A DNA stretch of 64,000 bases from CBDBJK01 sp965206395 (GTDB lineage Bacteria > Chloroflexota > Dehalococcoidia > Lucifugimonadales > CATOSD01), in contig CBDBJK010000004.1 of NCBI GenBank assembly GCA_965206395.1, forward strand, positions 23,867-87,866, written 5' to 3'. The notes beneath the pieces are model-generated. The model was not told where the DNA came from and searched no databases. It saw only the letters and a list, made by a program, of their open reading frames with translations. Position numbers and translations under genes: made by a program. This document shows positions 18,967-29,507 of the stretch, one piece after another (positions within the stretch are counted from its first letter, which is position 1; each line of letters begins with the position of its first letter).

Positions 18967-21300
18967 TTAATCGTCCATCGAACCCTGCATCGTCTGAGGG
19001 ATGGCCTGATTACCGTACTCAGGCTGAGGCGTAGGCTGCGCATCACCCTTAGACTCGCCCTCTTCCGGGCTGAGGTTCGGCAGCCACTCCAGCCACCTGG
19101 GCAGATACCAGTTCCGGTCGCCCAGGAGCTTCATGGAGGCGGGAAGCAGCACCGAGCGGATGACGGTGGCATCCAGGAACACCGCGACTCCCAGCCCGAC
19201 GCCGAACTGCTTTAGCCCTATATCACGACCGAGAGCGAACGCCCCGAAGACCCCGACCATGACGGCGGCCGCGCTGGTGATCTGTCCGGCGGTCAACCTG
19301 ATTCCCATTGAGACCGATTCCTCGTTGCTGTGCCCCTGGTTATAGGCTTCCTTGATGCGGCTGAGCAGCAGCATGTGGTAGTCCATTGAGAGGCCGAACA
19401 GAATGGCGAAGAGGAACAGCGGCAGCCAGGCCTCGATAACGTCCGCCTTTTCCATGCCCAGCAGGCCGACTCCCCAGCCCCACTGGAACACCGCTACCAG
19501 CACCCCGTAGGCCGCTCCCACCGACAGCAGGTTGAGCACTATGGCCTTCACCGGGATCACTATGGAGCGGAACATGACCAGCAACAGCAGGAATGAAAGC
19601 CCTAGCACGAAGGCAAAGACGTATGGCGCTACATTGCCTATGTGATCTCTGAAGTCCACGCTTCCGGCAGTCGCACCGGTGACATAGACCTGAGCGCCGC
19701 TGTCGGCGAACGCAGCCGACACGATGTCATCACGAAGATGCCTGAAGGCGTCCTCGGACTCCTGGTCGTCAATGCTGCCGACGGTAGGAACTGTGACGAA
19801 GAGCAGGTCTCCGGTGCGGTTGACATTTACTTCAAATGGCGGGAAGAAGTCGCTGTCCTGCTCGACACTGCTTAGGAGCTTGTCTACCGATGCCTGTACC
19901 TGTGTGGACCTCACGTTCGGGGCGTCTACGACGACTATCGCCGGAGCCGCCAGGCTAGACGTGAAGTTCTCCTCAAGAAGCCGGAGAGCACGCTTTGCCT
20001 CTACTGCGTCGTGAAAGGCGTCCGCGCCACTGTTGAATCCAATTGTCATCGAGATCACAGGAACTGCCAGGACAATGAGTGCTCCGGCAGCGACCGTGGC
20101 AAAGATGCCGGGCCGCGCCAGGACCCTGTCCGAGATGGCACTCCAGATGCCGCCGCCGTTGTTTTCGTTTCTCTCGCGCCCGATGAAGGGAACCCGCAGC
20201 CTGTTGACATTGTCGCCCAGGATGGAGAGCAACGCGGGCAGCAGTGTAAGGGACCCGACTAAGGCTATGAGAACGACGATGATTGCGCCAATAGCCAGGG
20301 AAGTGAATATAGAGGTGAATGTCAGGAACAGTCCTGCCAGGGAGAGCACTACGGTTACTCCGGCGTAAAACACCGCTCTACCCGTGGTGTCGCTCGCCAC
20401 CGCGATGGCATCCAGCTTTGGCCTTCCAGCCTTGCGCTCGCTGCGGTAGCGGCTGATGATAAACAGCGAGTAGTCTATGCCCACTGCCATGCCCATCAGA
20501 AGCACGACCTCGGTGTAGATCTCGTCCATTGCGATGATCTGGCTCACCAGAGTGGCGACCCCGATCGCGCTGAAAATAGACCCTATAGCCAGGATCAACG
20601 GGATTACCGCCGCCACTACCGCGCGGAAGGCGAATATCATGATGACCAGCCCCAGCACCAGGGTTATCATCATGATGCGAGCGAAGCCCTCCTCGACAAT
20701 CTCATTCAGCTGCTTCTCGATGGACGTATTGCCCGCCATGACTATCTCGAAGCCATCGGCATCCGCTGCCGCGGCGCGGACCTTTTCAAGGACAGGCTCA
20801 ATCTTGTCCTCAGCCTCACCCTTGTTGTCTAGCTCGACCCGCGCCAGCACTACGTGGCCGTCTTCGGATACCATGCCCGGCGCTTCGGTGTCATAGAAGC
20901 TGGTCACGGACGCGACCTCAGGCAACGCCCTGAGCTGCTGTACCAGTTCCTCTACCGTCGAGCGGTAGGCAGGGTCGCTTGAGTCCAGCGACGGGTTATT
21001 AAAGACTAGCTGCTCGGTCGGCGGCGGGTTGAACTGGAACCGTTCGTCTATAAGCTTGGCACCCACGGATGCATCGCCCTCGCCATTGTAATCCAGGGTC
21101 TTCGTTTCCACGGTGTTCATCACGAACATCGCCAGGACAAGCAACATAACCGAGGCGGCAACGACCCACCAACGGTGGCGCGCGCTCCAGTTTGCGATTC
21201 GTCCCGTAAAGGAGAGGGCGGACGTATCCAGAGTAGACTCTGTCTCCCTCTCTTCTTGCCTGGTCTTTCCAGACCTTCGGAATCTCAGTGCATCCAACAT
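18967..21300 (-). CDS. MMPL/RND family transporter 1
   Basis: About 777 residues from the ATG at 21300, which has AAGGAGG eight bases upstream. RND fold with two repeats: helix 1 (WWVVAASVMLLVLAMFV), an extracytoplasmic domain, five helices with GIDYSLFIISRYRSER, a second extracytoplasmic domain and five helices with LSMDYHMLLLSRIKEAY. These paired Asp-Tyr motifs are the proton-relay positions of MmpL proteins. Such pumps export lipids or hydrophobic compounds. The frame stays open for another 50 codons upstream and that stretch is conserved with MMPL 2, but substitutions there show no third-position bias and there is no ribosome site, so I treat it as leader. Tandem duplicate of MMPL 2. Confidence 0.9.
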   Translation of the reverse strand: MLDALRFRRSGKTRQEERETESTLDTSALSFTGRIANWSARHRWWVVAASVMLLVLAMFVMNTVETKTLDYNGEGDASVGAKLIDERFQFNPPPTEQLVFNNPSLDSSDPAYRSTVEELVQQLRALPEVASVTSFYDTEAPGMVSEDGHVVLARVELDNKGEAEDKIEPVLEKVRAAAADADGFEIVMAGNTSIEKQLNEIVEEGFARIMMITLVLGLVIMIFAFRAVVAAVIPLILAIGSIFSAIGVATLVSQIIAMDEIYTEVVLLMGMAVGIDYSLFIISRYRSERKAGRPKLDAIAVASDTTGRAVFYAGVTVVLSLAGLFLTFTSIFTSLAIGAIIVVLIALVGSLTLLPALLSILGDNVNRLRVPFIGRERNENNGGGIWSAISDRVLARPGIFATVAAGALIVLAVPVISMTIGFNSGADAFHDAVEAKRALRLLEENFTSSLAAPAIVVVDAPNVRSTQVQASVDKLLSSVEQDSDFFPPFEVNVNRTGDLLFVTVPTVGSIDDQESEDAFRHLRDDIVSAAFADSGAQVYVTGATAGSVDFRDHIGNVAPYVFAFVLGLSFLLLLVMFRSIVIPVKAIVLNLLSVGAAYGVLVAVFQWGWGVGLLGMEKADVIEAWLPLFLFAILFGLSMDYHMLLLSRIKEAYNQGHSNEESVSMGIRLTAGQITSAAAVMVGVFGAFALGRDIGLKQFGVGLGVAVFLDATVIRSVLLPASMKLLGDRNWYLPRWLEWLPNLSPEEGESKGDAQPTPQPEYGNQAIPQTMQGSMDD

Positions 21301-21582
21301 TTGGCTAGCCTCCTTGGCTGATTGTTTGATCTCACGTGCTTCATTATCAATGCGAACCCGTGATACTACATCGGCAAGAGTGACGATTTTGCAGCCCGAC
21401 CATCTGACTATCAAGCGGTAGTACGACAGGTCTACGACTAGGTCATCCATTGGTACTATGCGCTCGAAAAGGCAAGAAGGAAGTGTTTACGAACGAGAGG
21501 AATGTTAGGAGAGGAAACACAGAGGCTCTGGTTTTCCGGGGCCTCGCGCTATCAAAATATCTCTGGCCCCAATTCTATCGCA

Positions 21583-21621
21583 GCAGAAGGCCCCGCACCT
21601 TGAAAGTACGAGGCCTTCTGC
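21583..21621. terminator. hairpin between the two MMPL genes
   Basis: GCAGAAGGCC (21583-21592) pairs perfectly with GGCCTTCTGC (21612-21621) around a 19-nt loop, 30 bases past the stop of MMPL 2. A related but weaker structure with the same loop lies at about 18903-18935 after MMPL 1. No T-run follows, so termination is inferred from position only. Confidence 0.45.
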
Positions 21622-21650
21622 GAGCTATTCAATATCCATGTAGAGGTTTT

Positions 21651-23995
21651 TTAGTCGTCCGTCGAACCCTGCACCGACTGAGGGACTGCCTGGTCGGGCG
21701 AGAAGCCGTATCCAGACTGAGGCGCAGGTTGGGTATCGCCGTTGGACTCGTTTCGTTCTGCGTTAAGGTTAGGCAGCCACTCCAGCCACCTGGGCAGGTA
21801 CCAGTTCCAGTCGCCCAGGAGCTTCATGGTGGCTGGCAGCAGCACCGACCGGATGATCGTGGCGTCGATGAGCACCGCGACGCCCAGGCCCAAGCCGAAC
21901 TGCTGCGAGTCAACACTCCGCCCGAGGGCAAAGGTGCCGAAGACCCCCACCATGATGGCCGCGGCGCTCGTGATCTGCCCGGCGGTCAGCCTGATTCCCT
22001 CGAACACGGACTCGTCGTTGCTGTGCCCTTGGTCATAGGCTTCCTTGATCCGGTTCAGCAGTAACAGGTGGTAGTCCATGGAGAGGCCGAACACGATGGC
22101 GAAGAGGATTATCGGCATCCACGGTCCGATCACGCCCGGGGCCTCGGAGCCTAGCAGGCTGACCCCCCATCCCCACTGGAAGACCATCACCAGCACCCCG
22201 AAGGCCGCAGCCACGGAGAGGAGATTCAGGAGGATCGCCTTCACCGGAATAATGATGGAGCGGAACATGACCAGCAGCAACAGGAAGGCAAGCCCCAGCA
22301 CGAAGCCGAAGACGTAGGGCACCGACCGGTACATGGCGTCTGTGAAGTCCATGCTCACAGCAGTCATGCCAGTGACATAGGCCTGGGCTTCGCTGCCGTC
22401 GAAGGCCCCAGGAATGACCTCGTCCCGGAGGAGTTCCACTCCCCTCTCAGCGGCTTTCCGGTCCCCGGCAAGAGCGACTCGGACGAAGAGCAGGTCACCA
22501 GCGGGGTTCACCACGGTCTCGAAGGGGCCGAGGAAAGCGCTGTCCTGGTCGACCAGCTCGACGAGCCTGGCCACCGACGCCTGGACTTCGGGTGTGGTCA
22601 CGTCGGGCGCGTCTATTACGACCATCGCGGGAGTGGCGAGACCACCGCTGAAGTGTTCTTCAAGGAGCCGTACGGCCTGTTTAGCATCCACGGCGTCATG
22701 AAGCGCTAGCGAGCCGGAAGGGAAGGCCATGTCCAGAGAGGCAACTGGTGCTGCTAGGGCGACCAGCGCCGCAGCCGTAACGGTGGCAAAGACGACGGGC
22801 CGTGCCAGGACCCGCTTCGTGATGGCGCTCCAGAGGCCGCCGTTGACGTTGGCCCGTCCCAATATGGGGACCCGCAGCCGGTTCACGTTGTCGCCCAGCA
22901 CGGAAAGGACCGCCGGAAGGAAGGTGAGGGAGCCGACGATGGCGACCAGCACCACGGAGATGACGCCCAAGGCCATGGAGATGAAGACGGGGTTGTTCGT
23001 CAGGGCCAGCCCAGCCAGTGAGAGCATCACCGTGACGCCGGCGTAGAGGACCGCACGGCCCGTGGTGTTGCTGGCGACGGTGATGGCCTCTAGTTTTTCC
23101 TTGCCGGCCTGCCGCTCGTAACGGAACCGGCTGATGATGAACAGCGAGTAGTCGATGCCGACGGCAAGACCCAGCATGCTGATTAGCACTTCGTACCCTT
23201 CAGCTAGTGGGTACGCCTGGCTCACGAGGGCGGCGATCCCCATAGCGATCATGATCGACCCCATGGCCAGCGCCAGGGGAATCAGTGACGCTACCACGGC
23301 CCGGAAGACCAGCAGCAGCATGACCAGAGCGAGCACCAGCGTGACTATGAGGACGCGGGCCAAGTCCTCCTCCGCCAGGTCGTCGACCTGCTTGAGCACG
23401 GAGAGGTCGCCGGCAATCCCGACATAGAAGCCGTTGGCGCTGGCCTCCGGGCGGGCGGCGTAGATTGTTTCAAGAATCGCGTCGATCTTGTCGCTATCGG
23501 AGCCTTCGATATCTGCAAGCTCCACCTGAGCACGCAGCACACGCCTGTCCTCCGATATCAGCCGGGGGTCGTCTACCTCGTAGTAGCTGACAACAGCTGA
23601 GACCTCTGGCATGGCCCTTAGCTCTTGGACCAGCTGTTCCACCGTCGAACGGTAAATTGGGTCGTCTACTTCGACAGAGGGGTGACTGAAGACCAGTTGT
23701 TCAGTGGACGCCCCGCCATCACCGAAGCGCTCGTCCAGGAGCCTGATTGCCTCGCCCGACTCGCCTTCCGCAAACTCATTCTCATCCAGTAGCTTCACCT
23801 TGAATGTACTCGATGCGAGCACCGCGAGCACCAGCATCATCACCGTGGCAGCAACTACACCCACCATCGGTGGCGAGCGCTCCAGTTTGCGATTTGCCCT
23901 GTGAAGGAAAGGGTGGACGTATCCAGGGTAGGCTCTGTCTCTTTCTCTTCGTGCCCGGTCTTTCCAGACCTGCGGAACCTCAGCGCTTCTAACAT
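21651..23995 (-). CDS. MMPL/RND family transporter 2, frameshifted near the N-terminus
   Basis: Paralogue of MMPL 1 with the same layout: GIDYSLFIISRFRYERQ in the first half and LSMDYHLLLLNRIKEAYDQG in the second. The ATG at 23995 has AAGGAGG eight bases upstream, as in MMPL 1. After WSARHRWWV the frame meets TAG at about 23860; loss of one G in the run GGTGGG explains this, and the rest reads on as VVAATVMMLVLAVLASS to the stop at 21651. If the deletion is real the protein starts inside helix 1 at best. Repaired length is about 780 residues. The two genes with their upstream and downstream flanks form a tandem duplication. Confidence 0.87.
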
Positions 23996-24368
23996 TTGGC
24001 TAGCCTCCTTGGCTGATTGTTTAATCTCACGTGCTCCATTATCTGCGCGAACCTGCGGTACTACATCGGCAAGAGTGACGATTTTGTGACCCGACCATCT
24101 GACTATCAAGTGGTAGTACGACGGGTCTATTACCAGGTCGTCCATTGGTACTATGCGTCCGAAAGGGCAAGAACGAAGTGTCAATCAACGAGAGGGAGCA
24201 CTTGGAAAATGGGGACGTGTTGAAGATTTCATGGGCGGATGCAATCGCCAACACAGACGCGCAGGCTACGCAACACGGATGCAATGCGGTACAGAGTTTA
24301 CAAAAACGATACTACCCGCTTTACAGGTATGCAGGGAGAGGGAACAGTTGAAAGGGATGCGGCTATCG
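23996..24368. other. leader of MMPL 2 and intergenic region
   Basis: The first 190 bases (to about 24190) closely resemble the sequence upstream of MMPL 1 (21301-21500), including a stretch of perfect identity over about 25 bases. The remainder up to the VTT gene has no convincing frame or structure. Confidence 0.45.
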
Positions 24369-25043
24369 TTATCCTAACCCGAGCGAACCGATGAGCCAGT
24401 TCATTCCGTAGTAGCCCGCGAAGGAATAGGTTGTGACTTTAATGATCTTGCCCGCGGTTACGTAGAGCATGAAGGGCCGCAGCGAATAGCGAACAGTGCC
24501 AGCCCATATACCAGCGAAATCGAACGGAATCGGCAAGGCGGCGAACACGAACAATGCCGGACCGACTCTTCGCTGTGCCAGAGCCTGGAAGCGCTCGTAG
24601 ATGCGGCTGCCTTCCAGGGCTTGTCGTCCCGAAGCGCCCACCGCGTAACCGGACAACTCTCCAATGGCAGCGGCGATGCCGCCGACGAGTCCTACAAGCA
24701 GAGGATTGAGAATCGAGGCCAGCGTTAGCGTAACGATAGGTCCGGGGGTTGGAATGATTATCGCTGCGCTATTTCCCATCTCGGCGGCGAACACCCCAAG
24801 GTAGCCCCAGTTGCCCATATTGGACATAGACTCCCTGAAATGAATTAGCGCCACAGCAGCAAGGACTGACAGAGCCAGTGTTCCGGTTATCGGAAGCAGC
24901 ATTCGCAAGTAGCGGGACACGCTCAATCCAGCTTCGTTGCCAACGGGGGTCTGAGTCCGAACAGTCGTCTTGAGGGGCCTATACACCGGTGGAGTCGGCG
25001 ATGGCCTGATTGTGGGGGCTGCTATGGTTATTGATTGCTGCAT
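24369..25043 (-). CDS. VTT-domain (DedA/SNARE-associated) membrane protein
   Basis: A 224-residue inner-membrane protein. A Pro/Thr-rich N-terminus of about 40 residues is followed by a helix (LLPITGTLALSVLAAVALI), then the VTT core with GNSAAIIIPTPGPIVTLTLA, GGIAAAIGELSGYAVG and a C-terminal ALPIPFDFAGIWAGTVRY segment. VTT/DedA proteins act as lipid scramblases or proton-dependent transporters affecting envelope homeostasis. Start ATG at 25043 has AGGTG upstream. It stands alone between divergent and convergent neighbours. Confidence 0.8.
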   Translation of the reverse strand: MQQSITIAAPTIRPSPTPPVYRPLKTTVRTQTPVGNEAGLSVSRYLRMLLPITGTLALSVLAAVALIHFRESMSNMGNWGYLGVFAAEMGNSAAIIIPTPGPIVTLTLASILNPLLVGLVGGIAAAIGELSGYAVGASGRQALEGSRIYERFQALAQRRVGPALFVFAALPIPFDFAGIWAGTVRYSLRPFMLYVTAGKIIKVTTYSFAGYYGMNWLIGSLGLG

Positions 25044-25249
25044 TGCGTCACACCTGACTGCGGGCTGTAGCTCTTCGATGTGATACCATTATCATCTGAG
25101 TCTGGGGTGCCGCGCATCAGTAGTAGTATCGATATTTCCTGGCGATCAGACCCACTATCCTGTCATCCTCTCTACCGACTCAATATCACCCATAAGTATG
25201 ACTACCCCTGATCTGATATGGCCTTATGATAACCTTGGCGGCCTTCGCC

Positions 25250-25278
25250 TTGACGATAATCGAGCGCGAGCCTAAACT
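25250..25278 (+). promoter_or_regulatory. promoter TTGACG-N17-TAAACT of the sensor operon
   Basis: TTGACG at 25250-25255 and TAAACT at 25273-25278 with an exact 17-base spacer, about 75 bases before the ATG of the binding-protein gene. The rest of the 308-base gap to the VTT gene shows no other feature. Confidence 0.6.
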
Positions 25279-25352
25279 TGAGCCGAGCTAGGGAGAAAAT
25301 GCCGCGTACCCGGTTTTTAGTAAGCGTTCGTGCATAACAAGGAGAATCTTCG

Positions 25353-26714
25353 ATGAAGCACCCACCTGCTATCGGTTTTGGTGTCCCGCTTCCGGGGGTA
25401 TCTCGGCGCGAGTTCTTAAAGCTGGCCGGGCTGGCAGGAACAGCCGCTTTTCTGAGCGCCTGTGGAGCTTCCCAGTCTGTACCTACGCCTGGCAGCGGAG
25501 ACAATGTACAGCTGGTCTACCAGGATTGGCGCACCCCCTGGTTTCCGCCTATGGCACAGCAGATGCTTGGTCAGTTCCACGACAGTAATCCAGACATCCG
25601 AGTGTTCTATACACCGGATCCGGATAAAGGCCTGGCAGACATCATGCTGGCAGATATGCAGGCCGGGACCGCGCCTGATGTTTTCCAGGGCTGCTGTACC
25701 TATTTCCCTATCTGGGCGCAGGAGGGATTTCTCCTCGACCTCATGCCATTCGTCGAGGCCGACCTTGACCAGGCAACAATCGACGATTGGGACCCTGCCC
25801 AGTACAGGTCGTTCTTCACCAAAGATGGGCTTCAGTACGGCTTGCCCAAGTATCACGGCGCCCTAGCGCTTTACTACAACAAAGATATTTTCGACGAATA
25901 CGGCGTAGAGTACCCCGACGGCACTTGGGATCACGACGACTACCTTGCCGCTATGAAGCTTCTTACCCGCGATCGGGATGGCGATGGGCGCACCGATCTG
26001 TGGGGTAGCATGATCGATATCTCCTGGGACCGTGTTCAGATGCATGTCAATGGCTGGGGCGGTCATCTCGTTGACCCCGACGACCCCACTCACTGCCAGA
26101 TGGCCGATTCCGAAGCTGTGGAAGCCATGGAATGGATACGCGCGCGAATGTGGGACGACAAGGTGATGGCAACTTTCCTAGACGTGCAGAACATGAGAAC
26201 ACGCGATGCTTTCATCGATGGACGGCTCGCTATGGTGGAAGACGGCTCTTGGGCACTCAAGGACATCCTCGCCGGTTCAAACTTCCGAGTCGGGGTAGCG
26301 CCTTTCCCAGCTGGCCCGGCACGTAGGGTAACACTGGCTACGACAGATGGCTATGGTATTTACGCGGGCACGAAGCATCCCGAAGCCGCATGGAAGCTGC
26401 TCAAGTTCCTTATCAGCGAAAACTATGGCCGCGCTATGGCCCGCGCAAATTTCCTCCAGCCAGCCAGAGCCTCACTCGTGGATGATTGGGTTGGCTTCAT
26501 CCGTGAGGAGTTCCCTGAGAAAGCCAAAGACGTGGACATTGCGGCGTTCGCCGACGGCCACGTCAAGGGGTATTCTGTGGCCGCCGAGATTTTTTCCAAT
26601 ATGGCCGAAGCGAAGCAGATTACCTACGACGCCTGGGACAAGACCTTCACTTTAGGACAGACCTCCGTGGAGCAGATTCAACTGGTCTGTCCCCTAATCC
26701 ATGACCTTCAATAG
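25353..26714 (+). CDS. Tat-exported lipoprotein, family 1 extracellular solute-binding protein
   Basis: A 453-residue sugar-type ABC solute-binding protein. The N-terminus has a twin-arginine motif SRREFLK, a hydrophobic stretch and a lipobox LSAC, so it is exported folded and lipid-anchored. The body has the family pattern: QMLGQFHDSNPDI, PDVFQGC, YGLPKYHGALALYYNKDIF, DDYLAAMKLLTRDRDGDGR and MVEDGSWALKDI. ATG has AAGGAGA eight bases upstream. No permease or ATPase gene is near; eight bases after its stop a histidine kinase begins. This suggests the protein presents a ligand to the kinase rather than feeding a transporter, which is inference from context. Confidence 0.88.
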   Translation: MKHPPAIGFGVPLPGVSRREFLKLAGLAGTAAFLSACGASQSVPTPGSGDNVQLVYQDWRTPWFPPMAQQMLGQFHDSNPDIRVFYTPDPDKGLADIMLADMQAGTAPDVFQGCCTYFPIWAQEGFLLDLMPFVEADLDQATIDDWDPAQYRSFFTKDGLQYGLPKYHGALALYYNKDIFDEYGVEYPDGTWDHDDYLAAMKLLTRDRDGDGRTDLWGSMIDISWDRVQMHVNGWGGHLVDPDDPTHCQMADSEAVEAMEWIRARMWDDKVMATFLDVQNMRTRDAFIDGRLAMVEDGSWALKDILAGSNFRVGVAPFPAGPARRVTLATTDGYGIYAGTKHPEAAWKLLKFLISENYGRAMARANFLQPARASLVDDWVGFIREEFPEKAKDVDIAAFADGHVKGYSVAAEIFSNMAEAKQITYDAWDKTFTLGQTSVEQIQLVCPLIHDLQ

Positions 26715-26722
26715 GAGGACTT

Positions 26723-29005
26723 GTGCTGTCATTAGCCCAGTTGGGCAACGCATTTGGTAGGCTAAGAAAAAGCCTGCGTACCAGGATGGTCGCATGGTTC
26801 TTTGTGCCGACGGCGATCATCCTCGTTACGGTGGCCCTCTATAACTTCTACGCCTACCAGCAGTTGACAGAGGAGCTTGTAATCGAGCGCGACCAGGATG
26901 TAACTCGTCTTGCGGCGGGTCAGCTTACTACGGAACTGGACGAGTTCGCGGACCTTCTATTCGATATGGCTCGCACCCCAGAAATTTCCCAGAGCGACCA
27001 AACCATCCAGCAAGCTGCCCTCAGAGGCGCTGGTGGCCCTCTGGTAGTCTTCGATGGCGGCCTGGTTATATTGAACACCTTTGGCGCGGTCGTGGCCGCC
27101 GAACCTGAACGAACAGAGCTAACAGGGCAGGACTGGTCTGACCGTGATTACTTTCGCCAGATGGTCCGCACTTCCAGATCAGCATTTTCAGATGTACTCG
27201 CCGACGGGCCACAGCAGTCAAGTGTCGTCGTCATAGCTGTGCCAATCACGGGCGGACGTGGCGAATTCCTGGGGGCGATGCTTGGCATGTTTCATTTGAG
27301 CGAGACAGCCGTTAGCGCCTTCTACGGCGAACTCGTGAAGCTGCGCATCGCCGAGAGCGGCGCAACCTACCTGGTGGACGGCAATTCGCGAGTGATATAC
27401 CACTCAGACGCAGATCGAATAGGAGCGGATTTCTCGGACCAGAGTGTAGTACAGCAGGCACTTGATGGACAGGTAGGCGCCATCCGTACTCAGAACTTTG
27501 ACGGCGAGGATATTGTCGCGGGCTTCGCTCCCGTGCCAGGCACGTCATGGGGTCTCATTACCGAGGAAAGCTGGACTGCCCTCACAAGCGGGAGCCGGGG
27601 ATTTCAGAGACTTCTGCTTCTACTGCTGGCTTTAGGAGTGGCTATTCCTGCCATCTTCGTCGTCATTGGACTCAAGCGGATAATGCGTCCAATCGAAGAC
27701 CTGATAGGGGCTGCCCGCGAGGTCGCCAGAGGCAATTTTAGCCAGACCATGATTCCGCGCTCCGGTGGCGAAATCGAAGAGCTTGCGAGAGAGTTCAACC
27801 TCATGGCCTCACAGCTTCAGGAGTCGTACGAGCTTCTTGAGCAACGGGTGGCCGAGCGAACAAAAGAACTGCGTGATAGTCAAGGGCGCATGCAAGCTGT
27901 GGTTACGAGTGCGCCTGTCGTCCTGTTCGCAATGAATATGGAAGGCAGAATCACATTTGCCGAGGGACAGGGCCTCAGCGCGTTCGGGTTCAATCCCTCT
28001 GACATGGTTGGCGAGTCGGTCTTTGACGCCGACCACAATGAGAGCGAGCAGTTAGCCGAAAACTTCAACCGTGCTGTTGGGGGTGAAGAGTTCACTCAGG
28101 TATCTGACCTGGGGGAGCTTATGCCTGAGACAAGGTACTCGCCACTCCGCGATGACAACGGCGCGATTTCCGGCGCTATCGCCGTCGCCTTCGACGTGAC
28201 CGAGCGCAAGCAGGCGGAAGAAGCATTGCGGCAATACGCCGAAGACCTTAGCCGATCCAATTCCGACCTTGAGCAATTTGCTTACGTCGCCTCCCACGAC
28301 CTGCAAGAGCCGCTACGTGCCATAGTGGGCTTTACCAAGATGCTGGCCCGGCGTTACGAGGGCCAACTGGACGAGGACGCCGATGATTACATCTCCCGCA
28401 TCGTGAATGCCTCAGGAAGAATGCAATCGCTGATAATCGACCTGCTAGAATACTCGCGAGTCGGCAGAGGCGTCGAGAAGCTCAAGCCTACCGACTGCGA
28501 AACCATCGTCACGCGTGTGATCGACGGCCTGCATGCCGCCGTCGAAGATAGTGGCGCGATTGTGACTCACGACCCCCTTCCGACGGTCATGGCTGATGCC
28601 ACTTTGCTAGGCCAGGTGTTCAGCAACCTGATAGCAAACGCCATGAAATTTCAAAGCGATGGTTCGCCGCATGTCCATGTTTCCGCCCGGAGCCTGGAAA
28701 CGGAGTGGGTTTTTTCGGTGCGGGATGACGGCATTGGCCTTGAGCCTCAGTATGCCGAGCGCATATTCGTCATTTTTCAGAGACTCCATGCGAGAACAGA
28801 GTATGAAGGAACTGGCATTGGGCTGGCAATTTGCAAGAAAGCAGTAGAAAGACTTGGCGGGCGCATCTGGGTGGAATCGCAGACCGGAGAGGGCGCGACG
28901 TTCTTCTTCACAATCCCAATTGCCCCAGATGAGAACGGCGTGACCATCGAGTCGCCCAAACTGGCCGTCGATGCCAGTCCATTGAACAGAGGAGACAATT
29001 CATGA
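26723..29005 (+). CDS. membrane sensor histidine kinase (dCache-HAMP-PAS-HisKA-HATPase)
   Basis: A 760-residue kinase. Helix 1 at about 22-45, an extracytoplasmic Cache-like sensor at about 46-290 (with DWSDRDYFRQMV and ATYLVDGNSRVIYHSD), helix 2 at about 297-317, HAMP at 318-371, a coiled region, PAS at about 390-495, HisKA with the phospho-acceptor in YVASHDLQEPLRAI (about His525) and the ATPase domain with N box NLIANAMKFQ, G1 DDGIGLEP and G2 GTGIGLAICKK. GTG start with AGGAGG four bases upstream, eight bases after the binding-protein gene. The stop overlaps the next regulator by ATGA, implying tight coupling. The ligand-bound lipoprotein is a plausible input. Confidence 0.92.
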   Translation: MLSLAQLGNAFGRLRKSLRTRMVAWFFVPTAIILVTVALYNFYAYQQLTEELVIERDQDVTRLAAGQLTTELDEFADLLFDMARTPEISQSDQTIQQAALRGAGGPLVVFDGGLVILNTFGAVVAAEPERTELTGQDWSDRDYFRQMVRTSRSAFSDVLADGPQQSSVVVIAVPITGGRGEFLGAMLGMFHLSETAVSAFYGELVKLRIAESGATYLVDGNSRVIYHSDADRIGADFSDQSVVQQALDGQVGAIRTQNFDGEDIVAGFAPVPGTSWGLITEESWTALTSGSRGFQRLLLLLLALGVAIPAIFVVIGLKRIMRPIEDLIGAAREVARGNFSQTMIPRSGGEIEELAREFNLMASQLQESYELLEQRVAERTKELRDSQGRMQAVVTSAPVVLFAMNMEGRITFAEGQGLSAFGFNPSDMVGESVFDADHNESEQLAENFNRAVGGEEFTQVSDLGELMPETRYSPLRDDNGAISGAIAVAFDVTERKQAEEALRQYAEDLSRSNSDLEQFAYVASHDLQEPLRAIVGFTKMLARRYEGQLDEDADDYISRIVNASGRMQSLIIDLLEYSRVGRGVEKLKPTDCETIVTRVIDGLHAAVEDSGAIVTHDPLPTVMADATLLGQVFSNLIANAMKFQSDGSPHVHVSARSLETEWVFSVRDDGIGLEPQYAERIFVIFQRLHARTEYEGTGIGLAICKKAVERLGGRIWVESQTGEGATFFFTIPIAPDENGVTIESPKLAVDASPLNRGDNS

Positions 29006-29454
29006 ATTTGAGAGGCGTAAGCAGGCCCGTTGAAATCCTGCTGGTAGAAGACAATCCGGATGACGTTGCATTGACAGAAGAGGCCTTACGAGTGGGCAAG
29101 GTATTGAACAACCTCAGCGTCGCTGGTGATGGAGTAGTGGCCTTGGAATTCCTGCGACGTACAGGCGAGTACGCCGATGCTCCTCATCCTGACCTCATCT
29201 TGCTAGACCTGAATCTGCCCAAGAAAGACGGGCGCGAGGTGCTGTCGGAAATCAAGGCTGATGACGCTCTGAAGCACATCCCAGTGGTCGTGCTCACCAC
29301 TTCGCAAGCCGAGCAAGACATCGTAAGCAGCTACGAGCTTCACGCCAACTGCTATGTCACTAAACCAGTAGACCTGGACGAGTTCATCAAAATCGTTCAG
29401 AGCATCGAAGAGTTCTGGTTTACCATCGTCAAACTTCCGTCGAGTGGATACTAA
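29002..29454 (+). CDS. single-domain response regulator (Rcp1-like)
   Basis: A 150-residue receiver without an output domain, of the type paired with phytochrome-like kinases. Acidic pocket VEDNPDD, phospho-acceptor in LILLDLNLPKKDG, TT in VVVLTTSQAEQ and the lysine in CYVTKPVDLDEF. Its ATG overlaps the kinase stop (ATGA), so it is the cognate partner. With no DNA-binding domain it probably acts as a phospho-shuttle or by protein contact. Confidence 0.9.
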   Translation: MNLRGVSRPVEILLVEDNPDDVALTEEALRVGKVLNNLSVAGDGVVALEFLRRTGEYADAPHPDLILLDLNLPKKDGREVLSEIKADDALKHIPVVVLTTSQAEQDIVSSYELHANCYVTKPVDLDEFIKIVQSIEEFWFTIVKLPSSGY

Positions 29455-29507
29455 TTCTATCCTGTTGTATTGCCTGACCCATATGTTGAATGAATGGATG
29501 GCTCATC

